Of a stretch of 64,000 nt of DNA, positions 25,568 to 35,000 are shown in pieces. The notes under the pieces are model-generated. The model saw nothing but the letters and a program-made list of their open reading frames with translations. It had not been told where the DNA came from and ran no database searches. Each line of letters begins with the position of its first letter. Positions within the stretch are counted from its first letter, which is position 1. The stretch is taken from positions 29,845 to 93,844 of the forward strand of contig NZ_JASLGE010000030.1 of NCBI RefSeq assembly GCF_030150285.1, given 5' to 3'. Source of the DNA: Pseudomonas sp. Its GTDB lineage: Bacteria; Pseudomonadota; Gammaproteobacteria; Pseudomonadales; Pseudomonadaceae. Both the position numbers and the translations under genes were made by a program.

Positions 25568-26409
25568 GGAATGTCATGCTCGAACCTATTCTGGACCCCA
25601 ACAAAGATGCGGGCAGCAGCCGCGACGCCATCGGCCTGGGCCAAACCGCCGGGCCGGGCCTGAACACCCGCCACGGCACGATCCTGACCCTGGAAGATAT
25701 CAGCGTCAGCTTCGATGGCTTCAAGGCCTTGAACAACCTCAACCTGTACATCGGCGTGGGCGAGCTGCGCTGCATCATCGGCCCCAACGGGGCCGGCAAG
25801 ACCACGCTGATGGACGTCATCACCGGCAAGACCCGCCCCACCGAAGGCCAGGCCTGGTTCGGTGAAACCCTGGACTTGCGCCATATGAGCGAAGTGCAAA
25901 TCGCCCAGGCGGGCATTGGCCGCAAGTTTCAAAAGCCCACGGTGTTTGAGGCCTTGAGCGTGTTTGAAAACCTGGAACTGGCGCAAAAAACCGATAAATC
26001 GGTGTGGGCCAGTTTGCGTGCCACCCTCACCGGCGAGCAGAAAGACCGCATTGGCGAAGTGCTCGACACCCTGCGCCTGAACCACTCGACCCACCGCCCG
26101 GCGGGGTTGCTGTCCCACGGCCAGAAGCAGTTTCTGGAGATCGGCATGCTGCTGGTGCAAGACCCGCAACTGTTGCTGCTGGACGAACCGGTGGCGGGCA
26201 TGACCGACGCCGAAACCGAGTTCACCGCCGAACTGTTCAAACGCTTGGCGGGCAAGCATTCGCTGATGGTGGTGGAACACGACATGGGCTTTGTCGGCGC
26301 CATTGCCGACCACGTCACCGTGTTGCACCAGGGCAGCGTGCTGGCCGAAGGCTCGCTGGAGCAGGTGCAGGCGGATGAACGCGTGATCGAAGTCTACCTC
26401 GGTCGATAA
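25564..26409 (+). CDS. urtD: Urea ABC transporter, ATP-binding protein UrtD
   Basis: The 281-residue LivG-type ATPase has Walker A GPNGAGKTT, the family-typical GIGRKFQKPTVFE, signature LSHGQKQFLEIGM and Walker B LLLLDEPVAGMT. An N-terminal extension of about 35 residues precedes the ATPase core. Two starts are possible: ATG 25564, which overlaps urtC, and ATG 25576, which has GAGGA about 6 bases upstream. A REP pair separates it from urtE. Confidence 0.93.
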   Translation: MRNVMLEPILDPNKDAGSSRDAIGLGQTAGPGLNTRHGTILTLEDISVSFDGFKALNNLNLYIGVGELRCIIGPNGAGKTTLMDVITGKTRPTEGQAWFGETLDLRHMSEVQIAQAGIGRKFQKPTVFEALSVFENLELAQKTDKSVWASLRATLTGEQKDRIGEVLDTLRLNHSTHRPAGLLSHGQKQFLEIGMLLVQDPQLLLLDEPVAGMTDAETEFTAELFKRLAGKHSLMVVEHDMGFVGAIADHVTVLHQGSVLAEGSLEQVQADERVIEVYLGR

Positions 26410-26422
26410 ATCGCTGGTTTTG

Positions 26423-26489
26423 TGTAGGAGCGAGCTTGCTCGCGATCTTTTGATTTTTTAAAAAGATCGCGAGCAAGCTCGCTCCTACA
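26423..26489. repeat. REP palindrome between urtD and urtE
   Basis: A near-perfect inverted pair: TGTAGGAGCGAGCTTGCTCG at left and CGAGCAAGCTCGCTCCTACA at right, loop rich in A/T. It lies inside the urt operon. Confidence 0.92.
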
Positions 26490-26510
26490 AGGAATGTGGG
26501 GAATCTGAAC

Positions 26511-27209
26511 ATGCTTCAAGTCGAAAAGCTGCACCAGTATTACGGCGGTAGCCACATCCTGCGTGGGCTGTCATTTGAGGTCAAAGTAGGCGAAGTCACC
26601 TGCCTGCTGGGCCGCAATGGTGTGGGTAAAACCACGCTACTTAAATGCCTGATGGGCTTGCTGCCGATCAAAGAAGGCCAGGTGCACTGGGAAGGCAACG
26701 CCATTACCACGCTCAGGCCCCATCAACGGGTGCAGGCCGGTATCGCTTATGTGCCCCAGGGGCGGGAAATCTTCGGCCGGCTCACGGTGGAGGAAAACCT
26801 GCTGATGGGCTTGTCGCGCTTTCCCGGTTCCGAAGCCCGCGAAGTGCCTGCGTTTATCTACGAACTGTTCCCGGTGCTGCTGCAAATGAAACACCGACGC
26901 GGCGGCGATTTGTCCGGTGGGCAGCAGCAACAGTTGGCCATTGGTCGCGCCCTGGCCAGCCGACCACGGTTGCTGATTCTGGATGAGCCCACCGAAGGCA
27001 TTCAGCCCTCGGTGATCAAAGAAATCGGGGCGGTGATCAAGATGCTGGCCGCACGCGGTGACATGGCCATTTTGCTGGTGGAGCAGTTTTATGACTTTGC
27101 CGAAGCACTGGCCGACCAGTACCTGGTGATGTCGCGGGGCGAAATCGTGCAACAGGGGCGCGGTGAAAATATGCAAACAGAGGGTGTACGCGGGCTGGTG
27201 ACGATTTAA
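26511..27209 (+). CDS. urtE: Urea ABC transporter, ATP-binding protein UrtE
   Basis: The 232-residue LivF-type ATPase starts MLQVEKLHQYYGGSHILRGL, with Walker A GRNGVGKTT, signature LSGGQQQQLAIGRAL and Walker B LLILDEPTEGIQ. ATG 26511 is preferred to a GTG at 26496, since it matches the usual UrtE N-terminus and follows AAGGAATGTGGGG. Last gene of the urt set; ureD starts 32 bases later. Confidence 0.94.
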   Translation: MLQVEKLHQYYGGSHILRGLSFEVKVGEVTCLLGRNGVGKTTLLKCLMGLLPIKEGQVHWEGNAITTLRPHQRVQAGIAYVPQGREIFGRLTVEENLLMGLSRFPGSEAREVPAFIYELFPVLLQMKHRRGGDLSGGQQQQLAIGRALASRPRLLILDEPTEGIQPSVIKEIGAVIKMLAARGDMAILLVEQFYDFAEALADQYLVMSRGEIVQQGRGENMQTEGVRGLVTI

Positions 27210-27241
27210 TCTGTGAGCCATTTCAGCGAAAAGTCCTACCC

Positions 27242-28081
27242 ATGAACCTCCCCGCCCACACTGCGTTGTTCACGCCCAACTGGCACGCCGAGCTGGAGTT
27301 GGCCTACGGTCGTTTTGGCGACAGCACGCGCCCGACCCTGCGCCGCCACCTCGGCCCATTGCGGGTGCAAAAGCACCTGTACGCCGAAGGGCCCCAGGTG
27401 TGCCAACACATCATCGTCCACCCGCCCGGCGGCATCGCGGGCGGCGACCGGCTGAACATATGCGCCAGCGTTGGCCCCGGTGCCTGGGCACAACTCACCA
27501 GCCCCGGTGCGGCCAAGTGGTACCGCGCCGCCGGCCCGGCGTACCAGCGTGTTGAGCTGAACGTGGCGGCGGGCGCAACCCTGGAATGGCTGCCGCAAGA
27601 AACCATCGTGTTCAGCGCGGCCCAGGCCGAACTCACCACCTGCATTCAGCTTGAGGGCGATGCGCGGGTGTTTTACTGGGACATGGTTGCCTTGGGCCGA
27701 CTGGCCAGCGGTGAACGTTTTGAGCAGGGGTATTTTCAATCACACCTGGATATTCGCCGCGATGGCCAATTGCTCTGGCATGAGCGCCAGCGCATTGTGG
27801 GCAACGACGGGTTACTGGATTCACCCATTGGCCTGGACGGTAACCCGGTGTTTGCCACGTTGTTGGTCACCGGTGAGATCAGCGCCGAGTTGCTGGAAAC
27901 CTGCCGCCGTTTGCCTAACCCGGTGCGCGGTGATTTGACGCAATTACCGGGTTTACTGGTGGCGCGCTGTTTGGCCGGTGAGGCGTTACAAGCGCGAGCT
28001 TGGCTGATTGCGCTATGGCACCTGCTGCGCCCGGCGCTGTTGGGGCGAGAGGCGCTGGCACCGAGAATCTGGAGCACCTGA
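27242..28081 (+). CDS. ureD: Urease accessory protein UreD
   Basis: The 279-residue protein carries the UreD/UreH signatures HPPGGIAGGDRL and SPGAAKWYRA, and QETIVFSAA. UreD is the scaffold on which UreF and UreG assemble to load nickel into urease. It opens the structural urease operon, 32 bases after urtE. Length is normal. Confidence 0.94.
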   Translation: MNLPAHTALFTPNWHAELELAYGRFGDSTRPTLRRHLGPLRVQKHLYAEGPQVCQHIIVHPPGGIAGGDRLNICASVGPGAWAQLTSPGAAKWYRAAGPAYQRVELNVAAGATLEWLPQETIVFSAAQAELTTCIQLEGDARVFYWDMVALGRLASGERFEQGYFQSHLDIRRDGQLLWHERQRIVGNDGLLDSPIGLDGNPVFATLLVTGEISAELLETCRRLPNPVRGDLTQLPGLLVARCLAGEALQARAWLIALWHLLRPALLGREALAPRIWST

Positions 28082-28089
28082 TGCAACAC

Positions 28090-28170
28090 CTGTAGCCGCA
28101 GCCGGTCGATGCTCGATGGCTCGCGATCTTTTCAAAGAGTAAAAGATCGCGAGCACGCTCGCTCCTACAG
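28090..28170. repeat. REP palindrome between ureD and ureA
   Basis: The left arm is a variant (GTAGCCGCAGCCGGTCGATGC), followed by TGGCTCGCGATC; the right arm is GATCGCGAGCACGCTCGCTC plus CTACAG. Confidence 0.85.
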
Positions 28171-28204
28171 CCCCTATTTTTCTGAATTGAACACGGACTT
28201 CACC

Positions 28205-28507
28205 ATGGACCTGACACCACGCGAAAAAGACAAGATGATGATTTTTACCGCCGGCCTGCTGGCCGAGCGGCGACTGGCGCGCGGTGTGAAGCTCAACTAC
28301 CCGGAAACCATCGCCTATATCTCAGCCGCACTGCTTGAGGGCGCGCGCGATGGTCATACCGTGGCCCAGTTGATGCACTACGGCACCACCCTGCTCACCC
28401 GCGAGCAGGTCATGGAAGGCATCCCGGAAATGATCCCCGATATTCAAATCGAGGCCACGTTCCCGGACGGCACCAAACTGGTCACCGTCCATCAACCCAT
28501 CGCCTGA
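28205..28507 (+). CDS. ureA: Urease gamma subunit UreA
   Basis: The 100-residue protein starts MDLTPREKDKMMIFTAGLLA and has LNYPETIAYISAALLEGARDG, invariant in urease gamma subunits. It is part of the (alpha beta gamma)3 enzyme. ATG 28205 is the standard start; the frame further upstream lies in REP sequence. Confidence 0.96.
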   Translation: MDLTPREKDKMMIFTAGLLAERRLARGVKLNYPETIAYISAALLEGARDGHTVAQLMHYGTTLLTREQVMEGIPEMIPDIQIEATFPDGTKLVTVHQPIA

Positions 28508-28516
28508 GGCTGGACC

Positions 28517-29050
28517 ATGACGTACGTTATTCGTGATGCGGTGGCCGCCGACTTGCCCGCCATTCGCGACATTTACAACGATGCCGTGCTTAACACGCTC
28601 GCCATCTGGAACGAGCACACCGTCGACCTCGATAACCGCCAGCACTGGTTTGACGCCCGCCAGGCACAGGGCTACCCGATTCTGGTGATTGTCGACGCCC
28701 GCAACACACCGCTGGGCTACGCCTCGTTTGGCGACTGGCGCCCGTTTGAAGGCTTTCGCCATACCGTGGAACACTCGGTGTACATCCACCCCGAGCAGCG
28801 CGGTAAACGCCTGGGCCCACAGTTGCTGAGCGAATTGATCAAGCGCGCCCGCGCCTGCGATAAGCACGTCATGGTCGCCGCCATTGAAGGTGGCAATGCG
28901 GCCTCAATTCATGTGCATAAGCAGTTGGGCTTTGTGACCAGCGGGCGCATGCCGCAAGTGGGCATCAAGTTCGGCCGCTGGCTCGACCTGACCTTTATGC
29001 AACTGATGCTCAACCCCGGCGCGCTACCGCCACAGGAGTGCCCGCAATGA
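28517..29050 (+). CDS. GNAT acetyltransferase, methionine sulfoximine/phosphinothricin type
   Basis: The 177-residue protein is a GNAT enzyme: RDAVAADLPAIRDIYNDAV at the N-terminus, acetyl-CoA loop HPEQRGKRLGPQLL, and GNAASIHVHKQLGFV. The sequence and its place between ureA and ureB correspond to P. aeruginosa PA4866, reported to acetylate L-methionine sulfoximine, a glutamine-synthetase inhibitor. It begins 9 bases after ureA and overlaps the next gene by four bases. Substrate assignment is by homology and position. Confidence 0.88.
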   Translation: MTYVIRDAVAADLPAIRDIYNDAVLNTLAIWNEHTVDLDNRQHWFDARQAQGYPILVIVDARNTPLGYASFGDWRPFEGFRHTVEHSVYIHPEQRGKRLGPQLLSELIKRARACDKHVMVAAIEGGNAASIHVHKQLGFVTSGRMPQVGIKFGRWLDLTFMQLMLNPGALPPQECPQ

Positions 29051-29580
29051 ACAGCGAACAGGTGATTCAAGTCACCGCACACACCCTGCCCGACTACCGC
29101 GACGACCTGATTGCCTTGCTGGTAGATGCCGTGCACCACGGCGCGTCCGTGGGCTTTATGAACGACCTGGATGCGCCCCAAGCGAGCCGATATTTCGACG
29201 AGGTTCACGCGCAACTGGCGCAGGGCAGCCTGCTGCTGTGGGTGCTGGTGGAAAGCGGCCGAGTGCTGGCCAGCGTGCAATTGGCGCTGTGCCAAAAGAC
29301 CAACGGCCTGAACCGCGCCGAGGTGCAAAAGCTGCTGGTGCTCAACGACGTGCGCCGCCGGGGCCTGGGCCAGGTGCTGATTCAGGCGCTGGAAAAAGGC
29401 GCTCGCGAGCACAAGCGCGGCCTGCTGCACCTGGACACTGAAGCCGGCTCCCCCGCTGAAAACTTCTACAGCGCCCTGGGCTACACCCGCGTGGGTGAAC
29501 TGCCCAACTACTGCCAAAGCCCCGACGGCCATTACAGTCCGACCGCCATCTACTACAAAACTTTGAGTGAGCCACAATGA
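29047..29580 (+). CDS. Second GNAT family N-acetyltransferase
   Basis: The 177-residue protein has the GNAT core with acetyl-CoA loop NDVRRRGLGQVLI and C-terminal AENFYSALGYTRVGELPNY. It is not closely similar to the preceding acetyltransferase. It overlaps that gene and ureB by ATGA on both sides, so it is expressed with urease. Substrate unknown. ATG 29047 fits the overlap better than GTG 29038. Confidence 0.85.
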   Translation: MNSEQVIQVTAHTLPDYRDDLIALLVDAVHHGASVGFMNDLDAPQASRYFDEVHAQLAQGSLLLWVLVESGRVLASVQLALCQKTNGLNRAEVQKLLVLNDVRRRGLGQVLIQALEKGAREHKRGLLHLDTEAGSPAENFYSALGYTRVGELPNYCQSPDGHYSPTAIYYKTLSEPQ

Positions 29581-29885
29581 TCCCGGGCGAATACCGCATC
29601 GAATCGGGCGACATCGAACTGAACGTCGGCCGCCGCACCCTGACCCTTAGCGTGTCCAATCGTGGCGACCGGCCGATTCAGGTCGGCTCGCACTATCACT
29701 TTTTTGAAACCAACGATGCGCTGATGTTTGACCGTGGCGACAGCCGGGGCATGCGCCTGAACATCCCGGCAGGCACAGCCGTACGGTTCGAGCCTGGGCA
29801 AACCCGCGACGTAGAACTGGTGGAACTGGCCGGGCTGCGCCGCGTGTTCGGCTTTGCCGGGCGCGTGATGGGCAATCTGGATTAA
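29577..29885 (+). CDS. ureB: Urease beta subunit UreB
   Basis: The 102-residue protein starts MIPGEYRI and has RGDRPIQVGSHYHFFETND and GMRLNIPAGTAVRFEPGQ, all diagnostic of urease beta. It overlaps the acetyltransferase stop by four bases. A REP pair separates it from ureC, which is unusual within a core enzyme operon. Confidence 0.96.
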   Translation: MIPGEYRIESGDIELNVGRRTLTLSVSNRGDRPIQVGSHYHFFETNDALMFDRGDSRGMRLNIPAGTAVRFEPGQTRDVELVELAGLRRVFGFAGRVMGNLD

Positions 29886-29898
29886 CCCCCTTCCCCCG

Positions 29899-29962
29899 TG
29901 TAGGAGCGAGCTTGCTCGCGATCTTTTCAAGGTCAAAAGATCGCGAGCAAGCTCGCGCCTAC
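29899..29962. repeat. REP palindrome between ureB and ureC
   Basis: TGTAGGAGCGAGCTTGCTCG and CGAGCAAGCTCGCGCCTAC arms face each other across AAGGTC. Confidence 0.9.
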
Positions 29963-29993
29963 CGCTTCGGTCTAACTGTTTTAGGAGCGTGCA

Positions 29994-31694
<1,701 letters not shown>

Positions 31695-31718
31695 ACCGTT
31701 GAGGACGGGGCGGCCCCT

Positions 31719-31925
31719 CGTAGGAGCAGCCGGTCGACGTTCGATTGCTCGCGATCTTTCAAGATCAAACGATCGCGAGCAAGCTCGCTCCTACGGATGG
31801 CAGCAGCGTTTGTGGGAACGAGCTTGCTCGTGATCTTTCAAGATCAACAGATCGCGAGCAAGCTCGCTCCTACGGATGGCAGCAGCGTTTGTAGGAACGA
31901 GCTTGCTCGTGATCTTTTGATCTGG
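31719..31925. repeat. Tandem array of REP elements
   Basis: Two full inverted REP pairs (31719-31795 and 31811-31874) and one half element (31890-31925) follow ureC. CTACGGATGGCAGCAGCGTT recurs with a 79-base period (31791 and 31870), so the array grew by direct duplication of one pair with its spacer. Confidence 0.9.
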
Positions 31926-32020
31926 TTTTTGATCTAAAAGGGCCCCCTTAAACCACGCTGGCCGAACGCAGGTTTGGCGCAACACGGCCAAGGATAGCCG
32001 ACCGCGACGGCCCCTCCTAC
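31926..32020 (-). repeat. Truncated copy of the long dispersed repeat
   Basis: GGGCCCCCTTAAACCACGCT and GGCCGAACGCAGGTTT, then ACACGGCCAAGGATAGCCGA, match in inverted orientation the right-hand part of the repeat at 63686-63977, with an internal deletion of the ACCCGGCAGGACGCC part. The rest of 31695-32040 contains no gene. Confidence 0.8.
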
Positions 32021-32040
32021 CCTTGGTCATTCGTCGGTCA

Positions 32041-35000
32041 TTACAGCGGATGGTCAGTCATTTCCTGGCGGGTCAGTTGGGTGATGAGGTCTTTTTCAGC
32101 GGCGTTATAGGCGGCCTTTATTACTTCCAGACTGCTTTGGTAAACCTGGTCGGATATCGCGCGCGGGCCGAACTCTACCCGGTTGGACTGGCGCATGTAC
32201 GTGTCGTGAAGCCGGGCAAACCGGTCGCTGTATTTGTTTTTCAAAAACGTGACCCAGAAATCTCTGCTGCCAGTAAAGTGGAGGAATTGGTCGCCTGAGG
32301 CCTCTTCCAGCAATACCTGCCTGCGAATGCTGTTGACGCCCATTGCTGGCATGGAGGGCAGATGCGGGTACCCGTCGGCTTGCGGTTGCCGCGGCAGTGC
32401 CAAAGGCTGCGCCAAGGCCATGCGCATCACCAGGCGCAGGTCCTGCAAAGACACCTCATCCTGGGCCCCTACACCGTCCAGGAAGCGGTACGCCAACCGT
32501 TCATCCCGCAAGTACTGCGCCCAACCTTCCACCTGGTTGAGCCGGAACAAGTGCCGTGGCAACTGCAACAGCTTGCGTTCATGGCCCGGCTGACTGGCCT
32601 CCAGCTTGACCATGGCCACGGCGGCGAGCAGTTCAAAATCACTGAACGTCAATGCCGCCGGCTCTGCACAGGTTGAGCCCTGATGGATGCGCGCAATCAG
32701 TGACTCACGCAACTCGTTGTTCTCGCCCAACGCTTGCAGCACGCCCCCCACACGCTCTATGAATGCTGCGCGAGTCGACTCATTAACGTAAGCAGGGGTG
32801 CTGCGCAATTCACCCAAAAACCGGCGCAGGTCATCGGCGGCCAGGTCATGTTCCAGATTGTTCCAGATGGCCATGAGCCGGGTCGTGGTTGCGTCGTCGC
32901 CGCTCAGCAACCAGGCATGCCGTTGCAGGTCGCTCAATCGGTCGTGTACGCGCTCCGAAACAAACCCCATGTTGATACCCGTGCGCCGGGCATAACTATC
33001 CAGACGCTCCTCTGCGGCGGGCGTTAACGGGTTGTCATGCAGGTACGTCACGGCATTGAGGTCTTGAGGCGCGCTGAACGCCGCATCCGGGATTTCGCGA
33101 ATACGGTTGTCACGCAAGTCCAGACTTTTGAGCGTGTTCAGCGCATGCACGCCTATCGGCCAGGTGGTTGCCTGGGTGTGGCGCAGGTTGAGGTATTGCA
33201 AGCGTGACATGTTGCTGACATCCACCGGCAAGCCCAGCGGGTTACCCAGCAGGTTCAACTCCTTGAGATTTCCCAGCTCGCTCAAATGGGCAGCACCTTC
33301 GGCGGTCAGTTCAATGGCGTTGCGGCTCAGGTCGAGCTTTTGCAGGCTTTTCATGTTGGCCAGGGCTAACGGCAAACGCGTAAGCCGGTTGTTTTGCATC
33401 GACAGCCAACGCACCCGAGTGAAACTCTGCAGAAACTGCTCCGGTACGCTGTCCAACGCCATGTCATCCATGACCAGCACCGACACATGGCTGAAGTCGC
33501 CCGCGAGCTTGGGCAAGTCACCCGCCGGCATGCCGGTCAAATCCAGCAAGTAACCGCGCAGGTCGGGCAGGTCGGCAGGCGATAAACGGCCGGACTCCAG
33601 GTAGGCCGAGGGTGCACTCGCGTCCTGCAACACACGGCTTTCGCGTCGCCAAGCGCGCCGTATGGCACTGCTGACGGCACGTTTGATGGTGGCGGGCGAT
33701 ACATCGCGCCGCGCCGCACTGGAGTGTTCGGGCAGTGGCACACTGCACCAGGTTCGCAGCACATCTTCGAGCGACTCGTGTTCCAGTTGTAGCCTTACCA
33801 ATTCAGACTCCGGCCAGACCCTGCGACTCTCCAGCGCACTGATCAATTCCAGGCTTTGCTCACGGGTGCAGGCCGGGTAAATGCTCTGTACCCGGCGAAC
33901 CAGCAAACCGGTACGTTCCTCACCCCGCTCCCCGCCCAAGGGGTACCCCACACGGCCATTAGCCAGACGCAGGGGTGACCTGAACCAGGGTTTGATCGGC
34001 TGCAAGCCCAGGGCCGTGCGCGTTTGTTCAGGATGGTTGTGCACATGGCGTGCGAATTCATTGCGCAGGCCCGGGTCGGTCTTAATCAGGCCCAGCGCAT
34101 GCAACGCCTGAAGCGGGGTCATGCCGGGGTTGTCTGGCCGCCGGTACAGCACCGGGTCCTTGTCCACATAGTGCCTGCCGCGTGACGTCTGCGAGAAAAA
34201 CGCGGTAACCAGTTTTAGCGTCAGTGTCGGGTCGGCCACGTCCAGAAAACAGCCTTCCAGCGCCCGGACCGTTTTGAGTTCATGGCTATACAAGCGCAAC
34301 TCCTCGGCCAGCCGCAGGGGCACCTTGCCATGGCGATCAAACCCTTTCACTTCGCTGACGTGGGCGCGTTCGGCCACTTCACTGACCACACTCGCGGGCA
34401 ATGAGGGGTACTGTTGATGAATCGTGGTCATCAAGCCTTCTGAGAAGCGCTCGCTGCTGGCGTAACGCTGGTCGAAGCGGGCTTTTTTCTGCGCAGGTGT
34501 CAGGGCAGTAACGCTACCGGACGGCCCGGTGGCCGCTTGTTCTCGGGCGATCTGGCGCTCAACTTCCTCGGCCAGGTTGAAACGCTTGAGGGTGTCGAGC
34601 ACCAGCGCCGGCGGCCGCTCGCGCTGCACATGGCTCCAACGCAGAGCCGCCTCATAAGTGCCAACGATATGACCCATTTGCTCGATTTTGGCTTCGCTAA
34701 AGGCAAAACGGTGCGGCGATGCCCGGTGCAAGGCGTGGGACTTGCTCCACTCTACCGGCCGCTCCAGCGCCAAGTGCCAGACACCGTGGTTGTCTGACTC
34801 GATAAGCGGCGCGTACGCCCCAGGACGAACCGGATGCCGTAGACGCCATTGCTGAGTCTGGGCAGTGTGCACAACCTCGTAGGGGCGGCCTTGAATGTGC
34901 ACATACTGATGACCCTCGACGTGGTAGACGCCGTGGGCATCGGGTTGCAACGCTGGCTCCAGCACCACCGGGCTGCGATAGGGGGCAAGGTCGACCTTGA

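Noticed and set aside
31719..31925. REP array considered as a CRISPR array
   Set aside because: The units are palindromic REP pairs with a 79-base period and identical spacers; no cas genes are nearby.
32023..32298. Rightward frames opposite the 3' end of the NEL-type gene
   Set aside because: Antisense to a long gene with clear LRR/NEL motifs; no motifs of their own.
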